This document shows positions 19,338-28,687 of a stretch of 64,000 nt of DNA, one piece after another. Source of the stretch: Nitrosovibrio sp. Nv4 (GTDB lineage Bacteria; Pseudomonadota; Gammaproteobacteria; Burkholderiales; Nitrosomonadaceae); assembly GCF_900215485.1 (NCBI RefSeq), contig NZ_OCMZ01000001.1, forward strand, positions 1,302,001-1,366,000. The letters are read 5' to 3'. A program made the position numbers and the translations under genes. The notes below the pieces were generated by a model. That model was not told the DNA's origin. It saw nothing but the letters and a program-made list of their open reading frames with translations, and did no database searches. Numbering within the stretch: the stretch's first letter is position 1; each line of letters starts with the position of its first letter.

Positions 19338-22103
19338 ATGTCCCCCATTCTGAATTTTCCACAAGTTCTTCTCACCGAGATTCTTGCGGGCTATGACGGC
19401 GGTATAAAAGCCGCCGTCACGATTGTTACTCCCAACCGGCGCCTCGCGACAGAACTGAAGCGCGAGTTTGGCAGGATCCAGACCGGCAGGGGAATCTCTG
19501 TCTGGGATTCGGCTGATATTCTGCCGGTCACCGCATTCATCGAACGTCTCTACGACGACGCACTTTACTCTGACAGAGCGCCTCATTTACCGATTCTGCT
19601 TACACCTGCTCAGGAGCAGGTTTTGTGGGAGCGGGCCGTCGCCCATTCGGCAGCGGGCACAGTCCTGCTTTCTGTTACGGAAGCCGCACGGCTTGCCCGG
19701 GAGGCGTGGCAGCTCGCTCATGCATGGAACCTCATTCCGCGACTCAGGAACTTTCCGCTGAACGAAGATGGCAGAGCATTCCGTGGTTGGTCGCAATATT
19801 ACGAGCAAATAACTGCCCGCGGACGCCAGATCGACCGCGCGCGGCTTCACGATCTGGTATCGGGGTTATGCCAGTGTCCGGAGGTGAGTAAACCGAAGCG
19901 CCTGATTTGCTATGGTTTTGATGTTGTCACACCCCAGTTGGCAGGGTTGCTGATCAAGCTCGAGGAGTCTGGTTGTGAAGTGATGCTGGCCTTGCCGCCT
20001 CGGCGGGCGTCGCCACCTGAGCCGGGAAATCCCAATGTACGGCGTGTGGCATATGACGACTGCCGTGAGGAGATTTACCATGCGGCAGTATGGGCACGAG
20101 AGCGAATCGAAGCCGATGGCCCGGTTCGCATTGGTGTCGTTGTTCCAGGATTTTCAGAGCATCGAAGTACGATCATGCGGATATTCAGCTCTGTGATGGA
20201 GCCGGACGTTCAGCGATCATTACCAGGGGCGGCAAGGCGCATTCCACCGTTTAATATGTCGCTGGGTTTGGCTTTGATCTCGTATCCTCTGGTAAACGCC
20301 GCGTTCCTCATACTCGAACTCGGCGCGGGGGAAATCGAGTTCGAACGCGCAAGCATTCTGCTCCGCTCACCTTTCATTTGCGGTGGCGAGACGGAGATGG
20401 TCCATCGTGCCCGGCTCGATGCCCAACTGCGCAAACGCGCGGAGCCCACGATCACGCTCGAGCGGCTGCTCGCCCTGATTGAGCGTGAACCGGGCAGTAC
20501 AAACTGTCCGGTTCTTGTGAGCCGCTTGTCTGCTTATGACGAATTTCGCAAGGCAAAGCTGCTCGGTTCACAAGCGCCCTCAATGCTGGCCAGAGCGATT
20601 TTGGAGGTCCTGCGGATCGTCGGTTTTCCCGGCGAGCGCGACCTGGATTCAACCGAATATCAGACAGTTAAAAAGTGGCAGGAGGTGCTTGCCGATTTCG
20701 CTGCCATTGACAGCGTCATGCCACGCACCGGCTACGGCGAAGCGCTGTCGCGCTTGCGCCATATGACAGGCGATACATTGTTTCAACCCGAGACGCCGGA
20801 TGTTCCCATCCAGATACTCGGTGTTTTCGAGGCAGCGGGCATGGCGTTCGATCACCTTTGGGTCATGGGGTTATCTGATGAAGCATGGCCGCCGCAGCCA
20901 CGACCCAATCCGTTTCTGCCAATCGAGCTACAACGAGCCGAGCGGCTACCCCAAGGCTCGGCGGATTCATCTCTCGAGCTCGCGCGCCGGCTCACCGATG
21001 CGTGGCTGACGGCGGCAAATGAAGTTGTCTTGAGTCATCCGCGGCACGGCGGCGACCATGATACGCGCGAACTCTCGCCTAGCCCGCTGATAGCGGATAT
21101 TGCTGTTTGCGAGCTTGTGTTGCCTGATTATGCCAGTCACCGGGATCTGATCCATGATGCACGCCGGCTTGAGCGCTTGACAGATGACGAAGCGCCAGCG
21201 ATGCGTATGGACAGTGCCAAAGGCGTTGCGGGCGGCATGGCGGTGATAAGAGATCAGGCAGTCTGCCCATTTCGAGCATTGGCGGTGCATCGATTGGGTG
21301 CGGAAGGTATCGGAGCGCCTCGCGCCGGACTGGATGCAATGGAGCGCGGCACATTGGTGCATCATGTACTCGCCCAGGCATGGGACGGACTCAAGACCAG
21401 AAGTGCACTCGATACCATCAGTGATGAAGACCTTGAAGCGGTACTTATGCGTGCCGCGGAAGCCGCAGTCGCACGCATTCAGCGCGATCGTCCAGCTATG
21501 GGACGTTTAGCAGCGATTGAGCAACGGCGCCTGATGCGCCTGGCGCGGGAATGGCTCAACGAAGACAAAAAGCGCGACGACTTCGCGGTCGTGGCCATCG
21601 AAGACAAACGCAACATCGACATAGGCGGGCTTGCATTGACGACCCGGCTCGATCGGGTGGATGAACTCGGCGACGGGCGCCGCCTTGTCATCGATTACAA
21701 GACACGGGCGCCATTAGTAAACACGATGCTTGGCGATCGTCCGGAGGAACCGCAATTGCCCCTGTATCTTGTAACTGCCGAGCCGGAGGCCGTGGCGGTC
21801 GCATTTGCGCAGGTCAAGAAGGGCGAGATGCGGTTCACCCCACTTGTACGTGATAGCGATCTGCTGCCTGGCGCGAAGGCGTTTTCGGAATCGCGCCATG
21901 GCGGTACGTACGGCTCATGGGAGGACCTGGTCGCTGCCTGGGGTGCAACTCTTGAGCGTCTCGCTGCCGATTTCATCCGGGGTCATGCGAAAGTGGACCC
22001 CAAGAAATATCCACATACCTGCCGCAACTGTGACGTGCGATCTCTCTGCCGGATTCATGAACGGGCAGGGGGCGAGTTTACAGAGCAGGGGGACGAGGAG
22101 TGA
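19338..22103 (+). CDS. AddB-like DNA repair nuclease (PD-(D/E)XK, Fe-S)
   Basis: A 921-residue protein of the betaproteobacterial AddB-like type. The N-terminal part (IVTPNRRLATELKREFG) is helicase-like but shows no intact Walker A motif, as expected for AddB. The C-terminal nuclease has GRRLVIDYKTRAP with the catalytic D-x-K, an isolated cysteine in CPFRALAVHRLG and a CRNCDVRSLC motif (C-x2-C-x5-C), together fitting a 4Fe-4S nuclease fold. It overlaps addA by four bases. The complex should resect double-strand breaks for RecA. I withhold the addB symbol because overall similarity to classical AddB is low. Confidence 0.85.
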   Translation: MSPILNFPQVLLTEILAGYDGGIKAAVTIVTPNRRLATELKREFGRIQTGRGISVWDSADILPVTAFIERLYDDALYSDRAPHLPILLTPAQEQVLWERAVAHSAAGTVLLSVTEAARLAREAWQLAHAWNLIPRLRNFPLNEDGRAFRGWSQYYEQITARGRQIDRARLHDLVSGLCQCPEVSKPKRLICYGFDVVTPQLAGLLIKLEESGCEVMLALPPRRASPPEPGNPNVRRVAYDDCREEIYHAAVWARERIEADGPVRIGVVVPGFSEHRSTIMRIFSSVMEPDVQRSLPGAARRIPPFNMSLGLALISYPLVNAAFLILELGAGEIEFERASILLRSPFICGGETEMVHRARLDAQLRKRAEPTITLERLLALIEREPGSTNCPVLVSRLSAYDEFRKAKLLGSQAPSMLARAILEVLRIVGFPGERDLDSTEYQTVKKWQEVLADFAAIDSVMPRTGYGEALSRLRHMTGDTLFQPETPDVPIQILGVFEAAGMAFDHLWVMGLSDEAWPPQPRPNPFLPIELQRAERLPQGSADSSLELARRLTDAWLTAANEVVLSHPRHGGDHDTRELSPSPLIADIAVCELVLPDYASHRDLIHDARRLERLTDDEAPAMRMDSAKGVAGGMAVIRDQAVCPFRALAVHRLGAEGIGAPRAGLDAMERGTLVHHVLAQAWDGLKTRSALDTISDEDLEAVLMRAAEAAVARIQRDRPAMGRLAAIEQRRLMRLAREWLNEDKKRDDFAVVAIEDKRNIDIGGLALTTRLDRVDELGDGRRLVIDYKTRAPLVNTMLGDRPEEPQLPLYLVTAEPEAVAVAFAQVKKGEMRFTPLVRDSDLLPGAKAFSESRHGGTYGSWEDLVAAWGATLERLAADFIRGHAKVDPKKYPHTCRNCDVRSLCRIHERAGGEFTEQGDEE

Positions 22104-25100
22104 GCAACGCTTCGCCTATGCTGAATACGCTGGTTCCCGCACTTGATCTTTCGCTGGACCCCGTGCCGGACTTCGGCGAGCGTCGCCGTGCGCTCGATCC
22201 CACGCGTTCTTTTATTGTTCAGGCGCCAGCGGGATCGGGCAAAACCGGGCTTCTGATTCAGCGCTATCTCACGCTGCTCGCGACTGTCGATGAGCCGGAA
22301 GAGATTATTGCGATTACATTCACGCGCAAAGCCGCTGCGGAGATGCGGGAACGTCTGATGGCGGCGCTTGCGCAGGCCGACCAAAAATCTCATTCGCTTG
22401 GAAGACCCGAAGCAGGACAGGAGACCGGCCACGGAAGACTGACTCGCGAGCTGGCTGAGGCGGTCTTGCGGCGCGACAGTCAGGCTGGCTGGCATATTCT
22501 CGATAATCCGGTACGTTTGCGTATTCAAACGTTCGATTCGTTATGCGCCTCGCTTACGCGCCAGATGCCTATGCTATCGGCGTTCGGCTCACAGCCGGAA
22601 ACCGTAGAGGACGCATCCGATTTATACCTCGAAGCGGCGCGTGCAACCATCGATCTGGTCGAGGGGGGAGACGTCGTGGCGCAGAATATGCAGCGCTTGC
22701 TGGAACATCTCGACAACGACGTGGCCCGCGTCGAAACATTGCTCGTTGAAATGCTGGCGCGGCGCGATCACTGGTTGCGCCATATTCATGGCAGAGACCG
22801 TGATGAGCTGGAAGCCGCGTTGAAGAACACGCGACGCGACGCACTCAAGCGCTTGTGTGCGCTATATTCCGCCTCGATGTCCGCCTCGATGCGAGACGAA
22901 CTGGTTGAGCTCGTGCGATATGCCTCTGATAATTTGGCAGATAACGGCAGGGATTCGGCTATTGTCGAATACAAGCAACTCACCAGGCTCAGCACAATGC
23001 CCGGTGACGGAGAGCAGGACGCCGCCTGCTGGCATGCCATCGCCGAACTACTGCTCACAAAAGACGGCTCGTGGCGCAAGCAGCACACCGTAAGAGATGG
23101 ATTTCCGCCCGGCGCCAAGGCCAAAGCCAGTAAAGACATTGCTAAGGTATGGAAAGACAGGGCGTGTGCGCTCGTCTCGCTGTTGTCCGCCACTGATGAC
23201 GGCGCACTTCGCCAGGCGCTGCACGAAGTTCGGCTGCTGCCGCCGCCGGCTTATACCGAAAAGCAATGGGAAGTACTCGGCTCAATCACACAACTGCTGC
23301 CACGCGCCGTGGGACAGCTCAAGCTTGTGTTTCAGTCACACAACAAGGTTGACTTTACCGAGGTTGCGCAAGGCGCGCTGCGAGCACTCGGCGAACCCGA
23401 GATGCCCACCGATCTTGCCCTCGCGCTCGACTATCGTATTCGCCATTTATTGATAGATGAATTCCAGGATACATCAATCAGCCAATATGAGCTGGTTGCA
23501 AAACTTATCGCAGGATGGGAACCGGAGGATGGTCGCAGTATGCTGGCCGTTGGTGACCCGATGCAATCCATTTATCGTTTTCGCGAGGCCGAGGTCGGGT
23601 TATTCCTTCGCGCCCACGCCGGCGGGATTGGCAACGTTGTACTGCACCCGGTTTCCCTTTCCACCAATTTTCGCTCGCAGCGCGGCATTGTGGATTGGGT
23701 CAATGCCACGTTCACGGAGGTGATGCCAGAGCAGGAGAATATCTCGGTTGGCGCGGTGCGCTATACACCGTCCATTGCAATGCACAGTTTGCTTGATGGC
23801 GCAGCGGTCAGCGTACACCCGTTTTTCGAGGATGACCATGCCGCCGAGGCGGTAAAAGTGGTAGAGATTGCCATGCAAGCGCGAAACGCTGATCCCTCCT
23901 CGACGACGGCAATTCTGGTGCGCAACCGCAGCCATCTCAACGAGATCGTCCCCCGGCTCAAGGAAATCGGAATGCGCTTTCGCGCGATTGAAATTGAAGG
24001 ACTGGGCAACCGCCCTGTTGTGCAGGATCTGCTGGCTCTGACGCGGGCGCTAGCGCATCCCGCGGACCGAGTGGCCTGGCTCGCGCTACTGCGCGCGCCA
24101 TGGTGCGGGCTAATGCTTCTGGACATGCACGCGCTCGCTTCAGCGCAAGCGGAGCCCGCCCCCGGCAATATGGATGACGTGGCTGCTGTCAGTGCAGCAG
24201 GAAGCAGGGGGGGAAGTACTACGGGGGCAGGCCACCGGACAGTGTGGGAATTGATCAATGATGATGCTCGCATGACACGGATCTCCGCCGACGGCCATGC
24301 CCGTTTGCTGCGTGTACGTGAAGTGCTGAAGGCATGCATGGTCAATCGCTGTCGCCAGTCTCTGCGGGCGACTGTTGAGGCAGCATGGCTTGCGCTGGGA
24401 GGTCCCGCCTGCCTAAATGATGCAACAGACTCGGAAGATGCCACAGCCTATCTTGACTACCTTGAAGCGTACGAAAACACCGGGAGCGTTCTCAGCCTTG
24501 CTGCACTGGAGGAAGGGCTCGCCAGGCTTTTTGCATTACCCGACGTGAAAGCCGACGGCACGTTACAGATCATGACCATTCACAAGGCCAAGGGGCTGGA
24601 GTTCGATTGCGTGATCGTACCCGGCCTGGGCCGCTCCTCGCGCAGTAATGACAAGAAACTCTTCATGTGGATGGAGCATTTACGGGGTGAGCTGCTTGGT
24701 GGAGAGAGGGAAGAAAGAAACGAAGGCAAGGACTTGTTGCTTGCACCGATTCAGGAAACCGGAGCGGAGGGCGATCGCATCTATTCCTGGCTGGAAAAAC
24801 TGGACGGCGAAAAAGCGGGCCTTGAGGACGGGCGGCTGCTCTACGTGGCCGCGACACGCGCGCGGCAGCGCCTGCATCTGCTTGGCAGTGCGAGTATTAT
24901 TCACGGACGGGAGGGCGGGTTCGAACTGAAACCGCCCGCGCGAAAAACATTACTGAGCAAAATCTGGCCCGTAGTCGAACCCGTCTATGCGGAAGCCGCG
25001 GCACGAGCAATATCTTCGCATATGCTGATTGCCACTGATGGCAACGAAGATGGCAGCGCACAGGGGAAAGGAAGAGAATATACAATTGATCAGTCTTTGC

Positions 25101-25744
25101 GACGCCTTGTATCCGGCTGGGTGCTGCCTATCGCGCCTCCGCCTGTACAGTGGAAGGCTCAGGTGAAAATCGCGCCAGTCCAGGGAGACATAGAATATTC
25201 GTGGGCTGGGGAAACGGCACGTCTTATTGGAAACATCGTGCATCGCTGGTTGCAGCGTATTGCCGAGGACGGGGTGGCGAACTGGAACGTGGCGCGGATT
25301 CAGGTTTTGCACGATACTTTCAGGCGTCAACTGCTTGCCTGCGGCATGGTCAATAATGGGAGCGATACGGACGCGGCTATCAAGCGTGTGATGACAGCGC
25401 TTGTCCATACGGTGAGCGACCCGCGCGGACAATGGCTGCTCGGCCCACAACAGGACGCTCGCAGCGAACTGCGCATGACAACCATTGCCGGCGGAGAATA
25501 TATGGACTTCGTTATCGATCGTACTTTTCGCGATGCGGATGGTCAGCGCTGGGTCGTGGATTACAAGACCAGCAGTCATGAAGGCGCGGACCTGGAGGGA
25601 TTTCTCAGCCGTGAACAGGAGCGCTACCGCATTCAACTCGACCGGTACGCCGCGCTTATGCGCATGTTCGATGGGCGGCCGGTGAGGCGGGGACTATATT
25701 TCCCGCTGCTCAAGGGATGGCGGGAATGGGGTGACGAGGAGTGA
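22100..25744 (+). CDS. addA: Double-strand break repair helicase-nuclease AddA
   Basis: A 1214-residue UvrD/RecB-like SF1 helicase fused to a nuclease. Walker A is QAPAGSGKTGLLIQR, motif II is LLIDEFQDTS, motif III VGDPMQSIYRFREA, motif IV STNFRSQRGIVDWV, motif V TIHKAKGLEFDCVIVPG and motif VI LLYVAATRARQRLHL. The C-terminal nuclease has RWVVDYKTSS followed by QLDRYAALM. The GTG start at 22100 overlaps the upstream stop as GTGA, and the GAGGAG just before it is placed very close. Together with the AddB-like partner it forms the RecBCD equivalent. Confidence 0.92.
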   Translation: MSNASPMLNTLVPALDLSLDPVPDFGERRRALDPTRSFIVQAPAGSGKTGLLIQRYLTLLATVDEPEEIIAITFTRKAAAEMRERLMAALAQADQKSHSLGRPEAGQETGHGRLTRELAEAVLRRDSQAGWHILDNPVRLRIQTFDSLCASLTRQMPMLSAFGSQPETVEDASDLYLEAARATIDLVEGGDVVAQNMQRLLEHLDNDVARVETLLVEMLARRDHWLRHIHGRDRDELEAALKNTRRDALKRLCALYSASMSASMRDELVELVRYASDNLADNGRDSAIVEYKQLTRLSTMPGDGEQDAACWHAIAELLLTKDGSWRKQHTVRDGFPPGAKAKASKDIAKVWKDRACALVSLLSATDDGALRQALHEVRLLPPPAYTEKQWEVLGSITQLLPRAVGQLKLVFQSHNKVDFTEVAQGALRALGEPEMPTDLALALDYRIRHLLIDEFQDTSISQYELVAKLIAGWEPEDGRSMLAVGDPMQSIYRFREAEVGLFLRAHAGGIGNVVLHPVSLSTNFRSQRGIVDWVNATFTEVMPEQENISVGAVRYTPSIAMHSLLDGAAVSVHPFFEDDHAAEAVKVVEIAMQARNADPSSTTAILVRNRSHLNEIVPRLKEIGMRFRAIEIEGLGNRPVVQDLLALTRALAHPADRVAWLALLRAPWCGLMLLDMHALASAQAEPAPGNMDDVAAVSAAGSRGGSTTGAGHRTVWELINDDARMTRISADGHARLLRVREVLKACMVNRCRQSLRATVEAAWLALGGPACLNDATDSEDATAYLDYLEAYENTGSVLSLAALEEGLARLFALPDVKADGTLQIMTIHKAKGLEFDCVIVPGLGRSSRSNDKKLFMWMEHLRGELLGGEREERNEGKDLLLAPIQETGAEGDRIYSWLEKLDGEKAGLEDGRLLYVAATRARQRLHLLGSASIIHGREGGFELKPPARKTLLSKIWPVVEPVYAEAAARAISSHMLIATDGNEDGSAQGKGREYTIDQSLRRLVSGWVLPIAPPPVQWKAQVKIAPVQGDIEYSWAGETARLIGNIVHRWLQRIAEDGVANWNVARIQVLHDTFRRQLLACGMVNNGSDTDAAIKRVMTALVHTVSDPRGQWLLGPQQDARSELRMTTIAGGEYMDFVIDRTFRDADGQRWVVDYKTSSHEGADLEGFLSREQERYRIQLDRYAALMRMFDGRPVRRGLYFPLLKGWREWGDEE

Positions 25745-25788
25745 AGAAACCAACGAGGAATGAAGAAGCCGATGGGGGTGAGAAAGCG

Positions 25789-26901
25789 ATGAGCTTATTG
25801 AAAAGATTAAGGGAAGCATCTGTCCGGTTTTTGATTGTCCGTATAGATAGCGGTAAGAGGTCAGCGGTTGTCCGCGCTTTCTTATCTGGAAAAATCAGAC
25901 GATTGCGCCTGTACGCATTTGGGTTGTTGACACTCGCCGGATGCGCCGCGATCGGTGCAACGGGTTCCACCGCCGCGCCTGCGCAGCTGCGGCCAGACAT
26001 CGGAACCTTTATCGGTGAGATGGTGGAACGGCACGGATTTACCCAGACTGAACTTGAGCACGTTCTCGGCGCAGCGCAGTTTCAGCCGTCGATAATCAAT
26101 GCGATTTCCAAGCCGGCTACTTCAAAGCCGTGGTACGAGTTCCGGCCGCTCCTCGTGACACCCCAGCGTGTTACTGACGGCGTTGCCTTCTGGAATAGCC
26201 ATGTTGCAGTGTTGGAGCGGGCGCGCAGAGAATTCGGCATTCCCGAGGAAATCATCGCCGCGGTGATCGGCGTCGAAACAAATTATGGCGTTCAGAGCGG
26301 GAGGCATCGTGTGCTGGACGCATTGACTACGCTGGCGTTTGACTATCCGAAACGCGCCGAATTCTTTCGCAACGAGTTGGAGCACTATCTGCTGATGGGA
26401 CGGGAACAGCGTGCAGACATACTGAACATCAAGGGTTCTTATGCCGGTGCTATCGGTATCCCGCAATTCATGCCCAGCAGTTATCGCCGATATGCGGTGG
26501 ATTTTGATAATGATGGTAAAACCGATTTATCCGGTAGCACGGCAGATGCCATTGGCAGCGTCGCGAATTATCTGAAGAGTTACGGCTGGGAAACAGAACA
26601 GACGGTAGCGGTTCCCGCGCTGGTTAACGGTGAAGACTACCATCAGGCTGTGTACTCCGGGAGCAAGCCGTTTTATACAGTAGAGGAAATGAGAAAATTG
26701 GGTGTCGCGCCGCAAGCGCCTATATCTGGCGACCGCCAGGTCACGCTGATCGAGCTGGAGAACAAAAGCGGGAACGAACATTGGTTGGGTTTCAATAATT
26801 TCTTTGTCATCACGCGCTACAATCGCAGCGTAAATTACGCAATGTCAGTATTACAACTGGCAGCGGAAATACGTGCGGCGAGAAATTTGACTTTGCAATA
26901 A
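25789..26901 (+). CDS. mltB: Membrane-bound lytic murein transglycosylase B
   Basis: A lipoprotein transglycosylase that cleaves peptidoglycan to 1,6-anhydro products. The catalytic Glu is in VIGVETNYGVQSG, and IGIPQFMPSSYRRYA is the conserved SLT/MltB core. A lipobox LTLAGC precedes the mature protein, directing it to the outer membrane. The frame also opens at a GTG at 25741 that overlaps the addA stop (GTGA); I prefer the ATG at 25789, which follows GGGGGTGAG. Either start gives an unusually long basic stretch before the lipobox; a TTG only 14 residues before the cysteine could be the real start. Confidence 0.9.
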   Translation: MSLLKRLREASVRFLIVRIDSGKRSAVVRAFLSGKIRRLRLYAFGLLTLAGCAAIGATGSTAAPAQLRPDIGTFIGEMVERHGFTQTELEHVLGAAQFQPSIINAISKPATSKPWYEFRPLLVTPQRVTDGVAFWNSHVAVLERARREFGIPEEIIAAVIGVETNYGVQSGRHRVLDALTTLAFDYPKRAEFFRNELEHYLLMGREQRADILNIKGSYAGAIGIPQFMPSSYRRYAVDFDNDGKTDLSGSTADAIGSVANYLKSYGWETEQTVAVPALVNGEDYHQAVYSGSKPFYTVEEMRKLGVAPQAPISGDRQVTLIELENKSGNEHWLGFNNFFVITRYNRSVNYAMSVLQLAAEIRAARNLTLQ

Positions 26902-26921
26902 GACGATTGCCAATTTGGACT

Positions 26922-27097
26922 ATTGAATCAATTAAGTCCGCGCAGCGTGCGCCTTTGAAGGCATCGGAGAACCCGAACCGTTAAGGGAAAGTTTGGTTGA
27001 GTTCTGGTCTCGTCGAATTGATGAGGTTAATAGATTTGTTTATGAACTGTCTGATAGCGATATTGCTATCATTTCCTGCCGCTACCACTATGGATAG
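26922..27097 (+). pseudogene. Remnant of a YoeB-type toxin gene
   Basis: From 26951 one frame reads AFEGIGEPEPLRESLVEF then WSRRIDEVNRFVYEL and ends IAIISCRYHYG before TAG at 27095. This matches the C-terminal half of the YoeB endoribonuclease (PFEGxGKPEPL, FWSRRI, RLVY, CRYHY). Just upstream the matching ESIKSAQRAP lies in a different frame, so one base has been lost around the TTT at 26954-26956. The N-terminal half and any YefM antitoxin are missing. The rest of the 26902-27244 gap shows no gene. The toxin is dead in this form. Confidence 0.8.
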
Positions 27098-27244
27098 CTG
27101 TTTATCGAGATTGCGTATTTCCACGGTATTATCTATTACCCATCTACGCTTCCAAGTTCGGGTGCTCCCGTGAAAAAAAGGTTATGCGGCAATGCCGTTA
27201 TTGGGAGTATTTGATTGGCAGTGATCGAACAGTGAAAGTTCACA

Positions 27245-28675
27245 ATGACCAGGCAGGATAAAAGCCAAGCGGACGCGGCGCGTCCCTCTATGGATGAGCC
27301 CGCAAGCGCAGGTCAGGCACTGCGCGAGCGTCTGAAGGAAATCACCTGCCTATATGAAATTCGCCGTGGCCTGGGGCCGGAATTATCGGTGGAGAATGTC
27401 TGCCAGCAGATTTTTGAACACCTGATACCGGCCATGCAATTTCCGGAGATTGCTACCGCCATGATCGAACTCGATGGCAGGCGCTTCACCTCCGAGAATC
27501 ACGGCCAAGGTCCTGCGCACGAGCTGCAATCGAAAATTAGCGCGAATAACAATCCCTGTGGGCAGTTGCGTGTCTTTTATCCCGAAGATATACCATTCCT
27601 CGTGCCGGAAGAGCAGCGGCTCATCGACGCTGTCGCGAGTGATCTGGAGAGGTGGTTCGAGCGCAAGCAGATCGATGAGGCGCTACGCGAGCGTCTGAAA
27701 GAAATCACCTGTCTCTATGAAATCCGCCATGGTATGGGGCTGGAATTGTCGGTGGATAATGTCTGTCAGCAGATTTTTGAGCATCTGATACCGGCCATGC
27801 AATTCCCGGAAATTGCTACCGCCATGATCGAACTCGATGGCAGGCGCTTTACCTCCGAGAATCATGGCCAGTGTCGTACGCACGAGCTGCAATCGGAGAT
27901 TAAGGCCAACAATAAACCCTGCGGCCGGTTGTGTGTCTTCTATCCCGAGGACAAACCATTCCTGGTGCCGGAAGAGCAGCGGCTTATCGACGCTGTTGCG
28001 AGTGATCTGGAGAGCTGGCTTGATCGCAAGCGTCTGGAGCAGACGCTGGTTTCCATTGCAGAAGAACACCAGCGTTCGATCGGCCAGGAATTGCACGACA
28101 ATCTCGGCCAGCAGATTGCGGCGATTGGTTATCAAGCCAAGGCGCTGGAGAAAAAAATATCCGCATCGGGGAGTGTGGATGCGGCAACCGTCGCAGCTTC
28201 CATCGCAACCCAGGCGCAGATCGCCGTGATGCAATGCAAACAGCTTGCTCAGGGGCTGCTTCCATTTGAATTGGAGACCAATGGTCTGATGGGTGCCTTG
28301 CGGGCGTTTGCATCGAGAATTTCAGTCACTTATAAAATCACTTGTGATTTTGTATGCAGAGATGAAGTCCTTATCAAGGATAAGAATCTTGCGCTTAATC
28401 TTTACCGGATTGCGCAGGAGGCTACCAATAATGCGATACGGCACGGCGGCGCGCGGCATGTGACGATTTCGCTGGTTTCCGACGGAGGAATGCTCCGCCT
28501 GTCGATACGCGATGACGGAGGCGGCTTTGCCGGTTTGAACACAAAATACGGGGCGATGCCAGGAATGGGCATTAAAATCATGCAATATCGCGCCAGGCAG
28601 CTTGGCGCGACACTGGAATTCCTGTCGCACCCCGAAGGGGGAATGGAAGTGCGGCTGGAAATGCGAATGGTATAG
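27245..28675 (+). CDS. NarL-type sensor histidine kinase with duplicated GAF-like domain
   Basis: A 476-residue cytoplasmic kinase without membrane segments. Residues 25-145 and 146-266 are two copies of one GAF-like unit (LKEITCLYEIR ... EEQRLIDAVASDLE). The HisKA_3 box follows as RSIGQELHDNLGQQ with the phospho-acceptor His near 284, then the HATPase domain with AQEATNNAIRHGG and IRDDGGGF. It is followed 12 bases later by its response regulator. The signal is unknown; GAF-like units usually bind small molecules or mediate dimerisation. The ribosome-binding site before the ATG is weak. Confidence 0.88.
   Translation: MTRQDKSQADAARPSMDEPASAGQALRERLKEITCLYEIRRGLGPELSVENVCQQIFEHLIPAMQFPEIATAMIELDGRRFTSENHGQGPAHELQSKISANNNPCGQLRVFYPEDIPFLVPEEQRLIDAVASDLERWFERKQIDEALRERLKEITCLYEIRHGMGLELSVDNVCQQIFEHLIPAMQFPEIATAMIELDGRRFTSENHGQCRTHELQSEIKANNKPCGRLCVFYPEDKPFLVPEEQRLIDAVASDLESWLDRKRLEQTLVSIAEEHQRSIGQELHDNLGQQIAAIGYQAKALEKKISASGSVDAATVAASIATQAQIAVMQCKQLAQGLLPFELETNGLMGALRAFASRISVTYKITCDFVCRDEVLIKDKNLALNLYRIAQEATNNAIRHGGARHVTISLVSDGGMLRLSIRDDGGGFAGLNTKYGAMPGMGIKIMQYRARQLGATLEFLSHPEGGMEVRLEMRMV
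27317..28042 (+). repeat. 363-bp in-frame tandem duplication inside the kinase gene
   Basis: Bases 27317-27679 and 27680-28042 are consecutive copies of the same 363-base unit, 121 codons each. By eye about 20 of the 121 encoded residues differ, and long runs of bases are identical (for example around TTTGAACACCTGATACCGG and its second copy). Confidence 0.9.
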
Positions 28676-28687
28676 GGGTTTCCTGGT

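Noticed and set aside
26902-27244. An intact toxin-antitoxin pair in the gap after mltB
   Set aside because: Only the C-terminal half of a YoeB-like frame is present, it is frameshifted, and no antitoxin is found.
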